Below are positions 15,915 through 22,880 of a stretch of 25,703 bases of DNA, piece by piece (positions within the stretch are counted from its first letter, which is position 1; each line of letters begins with the position of its first letter). The DNA is from a virus. Made by a program: the position numbers and the translations under genes. The stretch spans positions 1 to 25,703 of IMG/VR virus record IMGVR_UViG_3300031576_000265; one strand, written 5' to 3'. The notes below the pieces were generated by a model that was not told the origin of the DNA, made no database searches, and saw nothing but the letters and a program-made list of their open reading frames with translations.

Positions 15915-18116
15915 ATGCCGACCCAAATCACGTACATGTATCCGGCGTCGGACTTCGACATCGTCAACACCCCGCTCGGCGTTCAAGGTGGATGGGCCGA
16001 GATCGACGATCCGCAGGACGTGCCGGACGACCTGGCGACGATCATGGCGTGCTTCGTTCACGCCTCGCAGGCTTCAGTCGGGCACGTCGACTTCGGTTTC
16101 ACGGCGCCGCCTACCGGGGCCACCATCGTCAGCGTCAAGCTGAAGGCGCGCGTCTTCATTTCCACTGCTGGGCCCGATGCCTGGGACGCCTACCCGGCAG
16201 TCACCGGGAGCGTCCGGCCGGCCGGGGGCACGCGCTACTTCGGCACGACCATCAGCGGCATCAACAATCACTACAACTTCAATACCGCGACGTGGACGAA
16301 TGGCACCGGGCCTATCACCTATACCTTCGGGACATGGACAACGAACCCTGCGACCTCCGTCGCCTGGACGATCTCCGACCTACAGAACCTCAAGGCCGGC
16401 CTGAGTGGCGCCGCCGGCGACTGGTCGCTCCCGACGGCGGGAGGCAACGCGCCGGCCTTCGACGTGACGCAGCTGTTTCTTGAGATCGAGAGCACCCCGA
16501 TCTCGGCGAATGTCGAGCCGGTGCGTTCGCTGCTGTCGCTCTACTACCGCCTGTTCGGCCGGCGGCCACCGCGCTTTGTGGAGATAGATTGCGCACCGCA
16601 GTTCGCGGCGGTCGAAGTGGGCGACGAGATCGAGATGAGCCACCCGGATGGGCCAGCACCGGACGGCTTGGGCTGGCGCGAGGGCCCCGGCGAGAGGCGC
16701 GATCTGGTCGTCTTGACGCGCGAGGTCAACGCCATGACTGGCGTCGTCAAGCTCCGATGCGCAGATATGCGGGACAACGCCTGCCTCTTCTTCGGGTCTT
16801 TCCGGACGACGCTCGGCTACGGCCCGGACTATCAGGGAATCCCCATGCTCCACGCCGGAGGTGGCCCGCTGACGGTAGCACGGGCGCAGACGGCCTACAT
16901 CCAGCGTCCCGGCGATCGACTTTTCGTTGACGCCCCGAGCGACCTACTGAAGTTCTCGGCAGACGGTCTTGCGATCGAGGGCTCGCTCGACAAGAACTGG
17001 ATTCTCAACAGCACCTTCTCCCAGGGCTCGGGCAGCACCTTTACGAGTTGGACGAATACCACGGGTGGTGCGGGCACGCTCACCGCGGACCTCGGCTCCT
17101 GGCTGTTCGACGTGTCCGGCCTGCGACGATCGCCGAAGGTGACCGTGGCCGCCTCCGGCGACTCGGCGTTCCTCGACCAGATCGTGAGCCCAGGGAACGT
17201 CACGTTCAGGGTGAAGTTCCGATTTTTCGCTGATGCCGGTCCCACCCGTCTCGGGATCATCATCAGGCGCGGCTCAGATGGTAAGGACTGGAACGACGCC
17301 ACGGCGACCTGGGACCCGGCGAACGTTATCAACTTTCCCGCTAGCGCCATCGGGCTGGGCAGTTTCATCTCGAAGCTGATCGCGCCCGGATCGGCCACAA
17401 CCATCGACATCTTCACGGGGTTCTTCTCGGTGGGCGGGGGTTCGGCGAGCGGGACAGCGCACCCCTACTCGGTGGAACTGCTCACGGCGGGAAGTCTCTA
17501 CCCCGGAGCTACGCCCGTCGTCACCACGACGGCGACAGTCACGCGGGTCGCCGATCAGGTGAGCCTGCCGAATCCATTGACGGGGCGCGTATGGCTGGCG
17601 CAGACCGGATGCTTTGCCTTCGGTTTCATCCCCATGTGGAACCATACCGACCTTGCTGACGCCGAGACCAAGGTGCTGCTCAGCATTGATTATGTCGCCA
17701 GTTCAAAGAAAGATCGGGTCTACTACGAAAGGGTGGACGGTAACACGGGCAAATTTCACTACGTGCGGGCCACCTCTGGAGCGACTCAGCCAGAAGCGCT
17801 TGTACAGCTCACGACTGGTGCGCTGCCCGTTGCTGGAACAATGTTTAGGGTCGGCGGTTTATGGACAGACGGGGACGGGGAAGGTCAATTGGGTCTGGGC
17901 CGACTGAAGCACCAACTCTATGTCTTCTCCGGCGATACTAACGTGAAGTCAACACTCGCGGTGATCACGGGGACAGCCGGGCTTGATGGTACATCCAAAC
18001 TTTGGCTCGGGTCGGACCTGGGCGCAACTCCCTTCAGCGATGGCTTCTTCACCTTCTTCGAGACGTGCGCCCGCGTCCCCTACCCCGAAGAGCTCTACCG
18101 GAAGATGGGCCTATGA
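15915..18116 (+). CDS. Multidomain baseplate/adhesin protein
   Basis: The 733-residue product appears modular. Residues 1-195 form a beta domain with the motif TNPATSVAWTISDLQNLKAGL (near 143-163), widespread in phage virion proteins. Residues about 200-290 look hub-like (YYRLFGRRPPRFVEID, then 'VEVGDEIEMSHPDGP'), apparently continuing the previous gene. Residues 330-560 are Gly/Thr-rich beta sequence. Residues about 570-733 resemble a LamG/concanavalin sandwich (GCFAFGFIPMWN, 'KLWLGSDLGATPFSDGFFTFFETCARVPYPEELY'), a fold common in glycan-binding adhesins. Host recognition is a reasonable inference. It starts four bases after the hub stop and overlaps the next gene as ATGA. Confidence 0.65.
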   Translation: MPTQITYMYPASDFDIVNTPLGVQGGWAEIDDPQDVPDDLATIMACFVHASQASVGHVDFGFTAPPTGATIVSVKLKARVFISTAGPDAWDAYPAVTGSVRPAGGTRYFGTTISGINNHYNFNTATWTNGTGPITYTFGTWTTNPATSVAWTISDLQNLKAGLSGAAGDWSLPTAGGNAPAFDVTQLFLEIESTPISANVEPVRSLLSLYYRLFGRRPPRFVEIDCAPQFAAVEVGDEIEMSHPDGPAPDGLGWREGPGERRDLVVLTREVNAMTGVVKLRCADMRDNACLFFGSFRTTLGYGPDYQGIPMLHAGGGPLTVARAQTAYIQRPGDRLFVDAPSDLLKFSADGLAIEGSLDKNWILNSTFSQGSGSTFTSWTNTTGGAGTLTADLGSWLFDVSGLRRSPKVTVAASGDSAFLDQIVSPGNVTFRVKFRFFADAGPTRLGIIIRRGSDGKDWNDATATWDPANVINFPASAIGLGSFISKLIAPGSATTIDIFTGFFSVGGGSASGTAHPYSVELLTAGSLYPGATPVVTTTATVTRVADQVSLPNPLTGRVWLAQTGCFAFGFIPMWNHTDLADAETKVLLSIDYVASSKKDRVYYERVDGNTGKFHYVRATSGATQPEALVQLTTGALPVAGTMFRVGGLWTDGDGEGQLGLGRLKHQLYVFSGDTNVKSTLAVITGTAGLDGTSKLWLGSDLGATPFSDGFFTFFETCARVPYPEELYRKMGL

Positions 18117-18349
18117 CGGGATTCCGAGATATTGACGCCCGTCTGGCCCTGGCCGACATCGTGGCCGAAGTCATGGGCGACCGTGACGCAGGCGAGGCTA
18201 ACGTCAGCCTTCTGCGACAGTACGTCGGGATCTTGCGGGCGCAAGTCGCCACACTGCGGGACGAGATGACTGCGGCGCAAGAGGCGATCGCCGCGCTTCG
18301 GGTGACCGTGGCGAATCACGAGACACGGATCAGAGCGCTGGGGGGCTGA
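18113..18349 (+). CDS. Small coiled-coil protein
   Basis: ATG 18113 overlaps the upstream stop (ATGA) and gives 78 residues; longer reads of this frame start inside the adhesin gene and are rejected. Residues about 28-75 form a heptad-like helix (LLRQYVGILRAQVATLRDEM, then AAQEAIAALRVTVANHETRI), so a trimeric or dimeric coiled coil is likely. Small coiled coils among tail fibre genes commonly act as stalks or fibre chaperones. Which applies here is not visible. Confidence 0.7.
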   Translation: MTGFRDIDARLALADIVAEVMGDRDAGEANVSLLRQYVGILRAQVATLRDEMTAAQEAIAALRVTVANHETRIRALGG

Positions 18350-18355
18350 AACAAA

Positions 18356-19597
18356 ATGTCCGTCTACATCGTGGGCGGGGCGAAGTTCAATCACCTATCG
18401 CGGGCGGTTACTGCGGTCACCATGTCCCCAGGGACCGACTCTCTGTACCCGATGGCTGGCCTCTACGATGACCGCCCCGTGGTGCCAGCAAAGTTTTCTG
18501 CCGTCGGGGCCGGGTCCTACGTTCACGCCGACCTCAACGTCCTCGTCAACGGTGATCTCGAATCTTTGCCAGTTTCGCCGGCGACGACCCCGCCGGGATG
18601 GACGGCCTCAGCCGGCACTTTCACCCGTGACACCGTCATCAAGAACAGCGGGGCAGCCTCCGCGAAGTTGGTCCACACGGCCGCGACCAACGCCTATCAG
18701 GACGTGACTTGCCGCTCCGGCGAGTTTCTGAAGATCGAGTGGGCGATCTACGGCGGCGGGGGCGCCATCGCGGCGGCCGTGCAGGTCCAGAACAAGGACA
18801 CCGGGAAGTATCTGAGGACGGACGGGATCTGGGGTGCGGCGCAGGACCTGGACTCGCAGACTACCGCGGCTTGGAAAACTGGCAGCAAGCAATTCACGGT
18901 CGAGGCAGTAGCCGAGACGTTGACCGATCTAACCGTGCTGCGAGTGCTGGTCACGCTGTCGGCGTCGGGCACGATCCAGTTCGATGACATGTACCTCTAT
19001 CCGGCGACAGACTTGTGCGCCGTGTTCGGGAGCAACGTCGGCAAACTGCTGACGCCGGAGTTCAGGAGCGGCGTTTCTGGCAGCACCCTCGAGGCCACGC
19101 TCACGCCGAGGCAGCCCTCCTTCTTCGCCCGGCTGTCGGCGCCGATCTACCAGCGTTATCTCCGGCTCACGCTTTCGGGCACGGCGTACAACGTGCCGTG
19201 GCTGGGCGAGCTGGTCTTTTCCCAGATGGTCACGCTCTCCAGGACGCCGAACGATGTTTCTTTCGAATGGCGCGAGCGCCAGGCGCGCCTCGAAACACCC
19301 GGGGGGGCACAGTGGGCAACGCCGCGGGGCGCCGGGGCGATTCGATCCGCTACGCTCAAGATCAAGTATTCGACCGTGGCCGAGTACGAGCAGTCGCGGG
19401 ATCTCATGTACCGCCGCGCGCGTGGGGGGGTCTATCCGCTGATCGTGATCCCGACAGTGGCCGATGCGGCCGAAATAATCTTCGGTCGGCTGACCGAGGA
19501 CGTGACCTACAACTTTATCAGCGGGGCTACTAGTGCCGTGCCGTACCGCGAGGCGCAGTTTGTGCTCGCGGAGGAGCCTGTGCCCACCATGGTCTAG
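18356..19597 (+). CDS. Tail fibre/tip protein with CBM-like domain
   Basis: The 413-residue product is last in the rightward virion block. Residues about 61-217 follow the CBM4/9-like jelly-roll pattern: 'NVLVNGDLESLPVS...PPGWTASAGTFTRD', 'SGAASAKLVHTA', ending 'SGTIQFDDMYLYPA'. This fold binds sugars in many secreted enzymes and phage fibres. The flanks are different beta domains; the C-terminal part (TLKIKYSTVAEYEQSRDLMYRRARGGVYPLIVI) resembles tail-tip proteins that carry a repeated strand-helix unit. Surface attachment is inferred. The stop lies 18 bases from the end of the convergent minus-strand gene, with no obvious terminator between. Confidence 0.65.
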   Translation: MSVYIVGGAKFNHLSRAVTAVTMSPGTDSLYPMAGLYDDRPVVPAKFSAVGAGSYVHADLNVLVNGDLESLPVSPATTPPGWTASAGTFTRDTVIKNSGAASAKLVHTAATNAYQDVTCRSGEFLKIEWAIYGGGGAIAAAVQVQNKDTGKYLRTDGIWGAAQDLDSQTTAAWKTGSKQFTVEAVAETLTDLTVLRVLVTLSASGTIQFDDMYLYPATDLCAVFGSNVGKLLTPEFRSGVSGSTLEATLTPRQPSFFARLSAPIYQRYLRLTLSGTAYNVPWLGELVFSQMVTLSRTPNDVSFEWRERQARLETPGGAQWATPRGAGAIRSATLKIKYSTVAEYEQSRDLMYRRARGGVYPLIVIPTVADAAEIIFGRLTEDVTYNFISGATSAVPYREAQFVLAEEPVPTMV

Positions 19598-19615
19598 CTT
19601 CACTCACGAGAGGCT

Positions 19616-19840
19616 TCAGGCGGTGCGCCAGTCCGTGATCTCGTCGAAGGCCCGGGCGACGACGTAGGGTACAACGGCGAAGGCTGCGGCGACCGCTGCG
19701 GCGGCGGCTTGCTGCGGTGAGCTCTCGGCCTCGGCCAGGCCGAAGAGGGCGCTGTACCCGCCCGTGACGGCGCCCGCTCCAGCCCCTGCCCACAGCGCTC
19801 GGCTCACGATTCCACGGGCGACCCTCAGCCATTCAAGCAT
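19616..19840 (-). CDS. Small two-segment membrane protein, holin-size
   Basis: The 74-residue product has two hydrophobic stretches, one Gly/Ala-rich near residues 15-35 (ALWAGAGAGAVTGGYSALFGL) and one near 44-62 (AAAAAVAAAFAVVPYVVARA), separated by a short polar loop. The ending AFAVVPYVVARAFDEI resembles a family of uncharacterised bacterial membrane proteins. AGGAGAGG lies just upstream on the minus strand and supports the start at 19840. Size and position after the tail genes would suit a holin, but no endolysin was found nearby, so that role is conjecture. Confidence 0.6.
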   Translation of the reverse strand: MLEWLRVARGIVSRALWAGAGAGAVTGGYSALFGLAEAESSPQQAAAAAVAAAFAVVPYVVARAFDEITDWRTA

Positions 19841-19871
19841 GGCGCACCTCTCCTATCCGAAGCTCGGATCA

Positions 19872-19931
19872 CTAGCGAACGGCTAAGCTCACAGACTTCA
19901 TGAGCAGGTTGGAGTAGACCAGAGGAAGCAT
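19872..19931 (-). CDS. Candidate 19-residue leader peptide
   Basis: On the minus strand, GGGAGGGAGG lies about eight bases before ATG 19931, one of the strongest ribosome-binding matches in the window. The frame runs MLPLVYSNLLMKSVSLAVR and stops at 19872-19874, 31 bases before the membrane protein start. It may be a leader peptide for that gene or a tiny hydrophobic effector. Translation is unproven. Confidence 0.3.
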   Translation of the reverse strand: MLPLVYSNLLMKSVSLAVR

Positions 19932-19963
19932 AGACGGCGCCTCCCTCCCGAGCGAGCCGGGGA

Positions 19964-20131
19964 TCACGCCCCGCGTTTCTTGAGGTACTCGTCCAGGGCC
20001 GCATTGAACACGGCTTTGACGGTTAAGCTCTCGTCCTCGGCGACATAGCGGCGCAAACGCTTCCGAAGCAGGCCCTCTATGAGCACGGCCATCTTCTTGG
20101 CCTTTGGCTCCGGCGTCTTCTTGTTTGACAT
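19964..20131 (-). CDS. Ribbon-helix-helix DNA-binding protein
   Basis: From ATG 20131 the product is 55 residues. The body fits the CopG/ParG-type RHH pattern: strand KKMAVLIEG, helix LLRKRLRRYVAEDE, turn SLT, helix VKAVFNAALDEYLKKR. Such proteins act as dimeric repressors. The start at 20131 is preferred to an in-frame ATG at 20206 because GGAGG lies about nine bases upstream and the deduced promoter (-10 at 20155-20160) places the transcript start near 20148, downstream of the longer alternative. It diverges from the HTH gene at 20229, and a perfect dyad lies between the two -35 boxes. Confidence 0.75.
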   Translation of the reverse strand: MSNKKTPEPKAKKMAVLIEGLLRKRLRRYVAEDESLTVKAVFNAALDEYLKKRGA

Positions 20132-20154
20132 CCGCGCCGTCCTCCGAGACTCAG

Positions 20155-20184
20155 AGGCTACCAAGGAATTTAGTCCAGTGTCAA
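20155..20184 (-). promoter_or_regulatory. Leftward promoter of the RHH gene
   Basis: Read on the minus strand, TTGACA (20179-20184) is followed after 18 bases by TAGCCT (20155-20160). The predicted start falls about 17 bases before ATG 20131, leaving room for the GGAGG site. It mirrors the rightward promoter box for box. Confidence 0.6.
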
Positions 20185-20199
20185 GCTTTTTCCTTGACA
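20179..20199. promoter_or_regulatory. Dyad operator overlapping both -35 boxes
   Basis: TGTCAAG (20179-20185) and CTTGACA (20193-20199) are perfect inverted halves around a seven-base CTTTTTC centre. Each half contains one of the two divergent -35 hexamers, so one bound dimer could control both promoters. The RHH product of the leftward gene is the natural candidate binder (inference). Confidence 0.6.
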
Positions 20200-20222
20200 G
20201 GCACAAGGTAGCTTGCTAGCCT
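20194..20222 (+). promoter_or_regulatory. Rightward early promoter
   Basis: TTGACA (20194-20199), a 17-base spacer and TAGCCT (20217-20222) precede ATG 20229 by six bases. Transcription would therefore begin at or within a base or two of the start codon, giving a leaderless message. GTAGC recurs around the -10 (20208-20212 and 20223-20227), possibly a second binding site. Confidence 0.6.
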
Positions 20223-20228
20223 GTAGCT

Positions 20229-20783
20229 ATGCCTAGGTCAGCACAAGACATCGTGAACGCCCTCTTGAGGCATCGGGGCAACGTCCTTGCGGCGGCCGAA
20301 GACCTGGCGATGAGCCGGAAGAATCTCTATCAACGCATCGGGGGCCTAGGCCTGGACCTACCCGCCATCCGGCGGACAGACCTGCGGCGAGTGGTACCTC
20401 TCACACGTTACATGGGTGACATGAGACCTCCAGGGATCGGGACGGGACATGAAACGACTGTGGCCGAAACTGCGAGTGGACCGTTGCTCTCGGGATCTGT
20501 CGGGCGCAATCTCCGGCCCATGCAGGCAGCCGCAAAGGATGAGGACGCCCAAGGGCCAATCCGGGCGATGGCGCCGCGTCAGCGAACGATCAGGCTTCGC
20601 CCCGACTTCCAAGACCGGCTGCGCGAGGCCAAACTCGAATTCCTCATCCGCTTCCGGATCGAGACAGACGAGAATCTGATCCTCGATCAGTTCTTCGAGG
20701 AGTGCTTCACGCCATGGCTCCAGGCCAAGCTCCAGCCCCAGGCCGAGCCCAAGCGCAAGCCGAAGGCCAAGGAGGAGAAGTGA
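20229..20783 (+). CDS. Fis-type HTH regulator
   Basis: The 184-residue product begins with a Fis/HTH_8-like module: 'IVNALLRHRGNVLAAAEDLAMSRKNLYQRIGGLGLDL' (residues about 8-44), with the classic N-(V/I)-xx-AAE-x-L-x-(I/M)-S-R-x-x-LY-x-R signature. A long polar linker follows. A second folded part (residues about 118-172, 'QRTIRLRPDFQDRLREAKLEFLIRFRIETDENLILDQFFEEC') has a strand-helix-helix look compatible with an RHH-like or dimerisation domain. The end is Lys/Pro/Ala-rich. It heads the early operon and diverges from an RHH gene. No ribosome site is visible, consistent with leaderless translation. Activator or repressor status is unknown. Confidence 0.72.
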   Translation: MPRSAQDIVNALLRHRGNVLAAAEDLAMSRKNLYQRIGGLGLDLPAIRRTDLRRVVPLTRYMGDMRPPGIGTGHETTVAETASGPLLSGSVGRNLRPMQAAAKDEDAQGPIRAMAPRQRTIRLRPDFQDRLREAKLEFLIRFRIETDENLILDQFFEECFTPWLQAKLQPQAEPKRKPKAKEEK

Positions 20784-20807
20784 GCGCCGCGATCCTCCGC
20801 ACCGGCC

Positions 20808-20921
20808 ATGAGTCGTCGTGGTCGCGGTCGTGGTCGGGGTCGTGGTCGGGGTCGGGGTCGGGGTCGTAAAAGAGTCTTGGGCGCTTACCGGCGCGAAGCG
20901 CCGTGCGCCTCGGGCGAATAG
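20808..20921 (+). CDS. Candidate RG-repeat micropeptide
   Basis: ATG 20808 opens a 37-codon frame: MSRR, then alternating Gly-Arg for some sixteen residues, then KRVLGAYRREAPCASGE. RG-rich peptides bind nucleic acids. The DNA beneath is a six-base tandem repeat, and no clear ribosome site precedes it, so the frame could be a by-product of repeat expansion. It starts 24 bases after the HTH gene stop, in the same frame. Confidence 0.35.
   Translation: MSRRGRGRGRGRGRGRGRGRKRVLGAYRREAPCASGE
20814..20866 (+). repeat. Tandem six-base repeat GGTCGN
   Basis: About eight consecutive copies of GGTCGG/GGTCGT/GGTCGC run through this stretch. On the plus strand they encode Gly-Arg in the frame starting at 20808. 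Such repeats expand and contract by slippage, so copy number may vary among relatives. Confidence 0.85.
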
Positions 20922-21016
20922 CAGAATGCCACTTCTGCTTCTTCCCGTGGCCGGAAGAGAATGAGGAGTTGGCGCGGAGGCTTCTCCCATTCTCCCCAGA
21001 GAATCGAAAGGAATAG
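20903..21016 (+). CDS. Candidate small Cys-containing protein
   Basis: Frame 2 between a TAA at 20867 and TAG 21014-21016 encodes protein-like sequence: AECHFCFFPWPEENEELARR, then LLPFSPENRKE. GTG 20903 would give 37 residues. A CHFC pair, aromatic residues and an amphipathic helix argue for coding. The stop lies three bases before the next ATG, as expected in this packed operon. No good ribosome site is visible, and the 5' part overlaps the RG frame. Confidence 0.4.
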   Translation: MRLGRIAECHFCFFPWPEENEELARRLLPFSPENRKE

Positions 21017-21019
21017 TCG

Positions 21020-21235
21020 ATGAAACTGATTAGATGGTTTCTCTGCAAGATGGACATCCGCCATCGGATCGTGAAGGCGTGGCTCCCGATGGCGACGCTC
21101 GGGATCACCGAGGCGACGGCCTTCATCTGGGGATGCGAGGTCGATGGGCCGACCGCCTCGTGTTTCGTCTGCCGGGACTGCGGGTCGGTGATGGCTCCGT
21201 TCGAGGTCCAGCAGCGCGGTTGGACCGTTTCTTAG
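21020..21235 (+). CDS. Small zinc-ribbon-like protein
   Basis: The 71-residue product opens with a basic amphipathic segment (MKLIRWFLCKMDIRHRIVKAW) and ends with a Cys cluster: C39 region (WGCEVDG), then CFVCRDCGSV. This suits a single zinc site. AAAGGA lies about eight bases upstream. It belongs to a run of small Cys-bearing early genes. Function is unknown; host-takeover proteins of this size are common in early phage operons (inference). Confidence 0.65.
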   Translation: MKLIRWFLCKMDIRHRIVKAWLPMATLGITEATAFIWGCEVDGPTASCFVCRDCGSVMAPFEVQQRGWTVS

Positions 21236-21256
21236 AAGAAGGCGTTGGAGACTGAG

Positions 21257-21604
21257 ATGGGAAAGAACCACAACTGCTCAAACTTCGGTGGGAGCGACGG
21301 TTGCCCGGAGTGCATGAACGACCTCAAAGCCGAGGTCGATGGGCTGAAGAATCTCCGTGAAAAGCTCCTGAAGGATTGGTCCGAGGCAGCGGTGAGGGCC
21401 TCAACCGCAGAACTCCAGAATCGAGAATTGCATCAGGCCCTCGGCTCGATGTTGGAGTCCTTCGGGGCGTGCATCGGTGAGACGATGGGATCGAAGACTC
21501 CGCTACCGCCGCTCGCCATTGACGTAGTGAAGGGCTTCTTTCTCGACGCGAAGAACTGCAACGAGGTCTACCACAAGTACGCGGAAAAGAAAGATGGCGT
21601 ATGA
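21257..21604 (+). CDS. Early protein with N-terminal Cys motif and helix
   Basis: From ATG 21257 (GGAG six bases upstream) the product is 115 residues; an in-frame TTG at 21245 is an alternative start. An N-terminal NCSNFGGSDGCPECMND stretch supplies three Cys. It is followed by a long charged helix (DLKAEVDGLKNLREKLLKDW onward) with coiled-coil character and a C-terminal 'LAIDVVKGFFLDAKNCNEVYHKYAEKK' helix. The stop overlaps the next gene as ATGA. The family is not recognised. Confidence 0.65.
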   Translation: MGKNHNCSNFGGSDGCPECMNDLKAEVDGLKNLREKLLKDWSEAAVRASTAELQNRELHQALGSMLESFGACIGETMGSKTPLPPLAIDVVKGFFLDAKNCNEVYHKYAEKKDGV

Positions 21605-22245
21605 ACGACTTCGGCCCGGTCACTGGGTGCCATGGATGCGCGACATCCGGCGGCAGAATGAGCTGCCAGATTCACGGCGGTCAATACACAATCATCAGCC
21701 CCGGTACGATGGTGCTCCCCGCGGACAACCGGGATGCGAGGATACGAGAACTGACCGCCATCGTCGAGATTCACCGTCAAGGCGAGGCGAGCCACAAGGA
21801 ACGGGTCAGAGTCCTCGATCTACAGATCGAAGACTGGAAGAAGAAGGACAAGGCTTTCGAGGATGCGACAGTCAAGAACCTGGAAGCCGTTACCGATCTT
21901 CTGGAAGCCCTCTCCCCCTTCTATCTTCACGGGAAGGCGCTGCGCAACGAGAACATCCTGAACGTGGCTCCTCTGAAGGAAATCAGCCGGGTCGGCTCAA
22001 GCCATCTCGTCGGGGGCGCGTTTCTCACGGCTATCGAAGCCTACGAGAAATGGGGCGAGGTTGGAGAGGCTGTCACCGAAAAGCCAGTCAATGCAACGCT
22101 GAAGGCGCAGTACGAGTGTTCGTTGTGCGGAAAGACCTACACCGGCCAGCGGACGTGTCATCCATACGCTGACAAGCGAGTCGAGGAACCACCGAAGCCG
22201 CGAGAGCGCGGGGATGATGTCAGCGACGACGCAATGATGGGTTAA
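21601..22245 (+). CDS. Coiled-coil protein with terminal zinc ribbon
   Basis: The 214-residue product has three parts: a Cys/His-rich start (GCHGCATSGGRMSCQIHGG), a central charged coiled coil (about residues 45-105, AIVEIHRQGEASHKERVRVL onward) and a C-terminal ribbon (YECSLCGKTYTGQRTCHP). Metal-binding at both ends with a helical spacer suggests a scaffold or DNA/RNA-binding adaptor. It resembles its upstream neighbour in layout (Cys start plus long helix), so the two may be distant paralogs. No enzymatic motif was seen. Confidence 0.68.
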   Translation: MNDFGPVTGCHGCATSGGRMSCQIHGGQYTIISPGTMVLPADNRDARIRELTAIVEIHRQGEASHKERVRVLDLQIEDWKKKDKAFEDATVKNLEAVTDLLEALSPFYLHGKALRNENILNVAPLKEISRVGSSHLVGGAFLTAIEAYEKWGEVGEAVTEKPVNATLKAQYECSLCGKTYTGQRTCHPYADKRVEEPPKPRERGDDVSDDAMMG

Positions 22246-22255
22246 GGGACAGACC

Positions 22256-22558
22256 GTGAACACAATGACTTGGGTGCCGTTCGACCCGAAAGGCCCCCTC
22301 CCCCGAGAGCGCCGAGACGTGCTGGTAAAACTCGATACCGGCATCAATGAGACTGGCGCGGTTGTGGTCGGTTATCTGCGCTACGCTGCGGGCGACAAGG
22401 AGAGCCCCTACTTCGTATGTGGTGGCGTTCCGATGCACGTAGAGAACGGAGAACGTCGTCAGTGGGTCGTCACCCATTGGAGTGATTGCCTTGGCGATGG
22501 CTTCTGGGCTCCCGGCTGGATGTTGACCAACGCCACTGACAAGAGGAGTCGTGTTTGA
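22256..22558 (+). CDS. DUF551-like protein
   Basis: The 100-residue product follows the DUF551 pattern: 'TWVPFDPKGPLPRERRDVLVKLD' at the start (W6-x-P), a central G39-Y40 after a hydrophobic strand, then 'WVVTHWSDCLG' (T73-H74-W75) where the family has THW and a Leu-Pro pair. The family is frequent in phage early regions; its function is unknown. GTG 22256 with AAGGGACA upstream is chosen; ATG 22265 would give MTWVPF and is almost as good. The stop overlaps the following small gene as TGATG. Confidence 0.72.
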   Translation: MNTMTWVPFDPKGPLPRERRDVLVKLDTGINETGAVVVGYLRYAAGDKESPYFVCGGVPMHVENGERRQWVVTHWSDCLGDGFWAPGWMLTNATDKRSRV

Positions 22559-22704
22559 TGAGGAAGATGCCTCGGAAGGGAGAGCGGTGGACGCTCCTGA
22601 AGTGCCCACATCACGACAACCTACCTGGAACCTACATCTGGCAGGGACCGCCGCTCCATGACCCAAGTGTGGAAGAGTCGATCATCCGGATCGACTGCGG
22701 CTGA
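22558..22704 (+). CDS. 48-residue early protein
   Basis: ATG 22558 overlaps the upstream TGA, and the frame runs 48 codons: MRKMPRKGERWTLLKCPHHD, then NLPGTYIWQGPPLHDPSVEE, then SIIRIDCG. Mixed composition with Trp, His and Cys, plus the stop/start overlap, supports real coding. A lone CPHH may bind metal. The family is not recognised. Confidence 0.6.
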   Translation: MRKMPRKGERWTLLKCPHHDNLPGTYIWQGPPLHDPSVEESIIRIDCG

Positions 22705-22766
22705 TGGCACCCTGAAGATCAGGGCGGTCAAGCTCTGAAGGCCGAAGAGGAGGCGACAGTCCAATC

Positions 22767-22880
22767 ATGACATCGGATGCTTGCCCTCCCGGCCGGCGCG
22801 CGCCGCGCGTCGACCAGGAGCGCAGCTCCAGCCCGAGAGAAGCGGGCGTCACCGTAGGAAGTTCGAGGAGGATTGCCTGA
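22767..22880 (+). CDS. Doubtful 37-residue frame
   Basis: ATG 22767 opens a short Arg/Ser/Pro-rich frame. GAGGAGG lies about 12 bases upstream, farther than usual. Composition looks like random high-GC reading, and it overlaps the next gene by eight bases. It is kept because the surrounding stretch (22705-22872) has no other candidate. Confidence 0.2.
   Translation: MTSDACPPGRRAPRVDQERSSSPREAGVTVGSSRRIA

Noticed and set aside
19616-19840. Firm holin assignment
   Set aside because: Size and hydrophobic segments would fit, but no endolysin is adjacent and the sequence resembles general bacterial membrane proteins, so only a membrane protein is called.
20132-20206. Longer start for the RHH gene at 20206
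   Set aside because: The deduced promoter lies downstream of that ATG, and the added residues are not RHH-like.
20358-20990. Minus-strand frame with Thr-Pro repeats
   Set aside because: The repeats are the complement of the GGTCGN tandem repeat; the plus-strand HTH gene occupies the rest.
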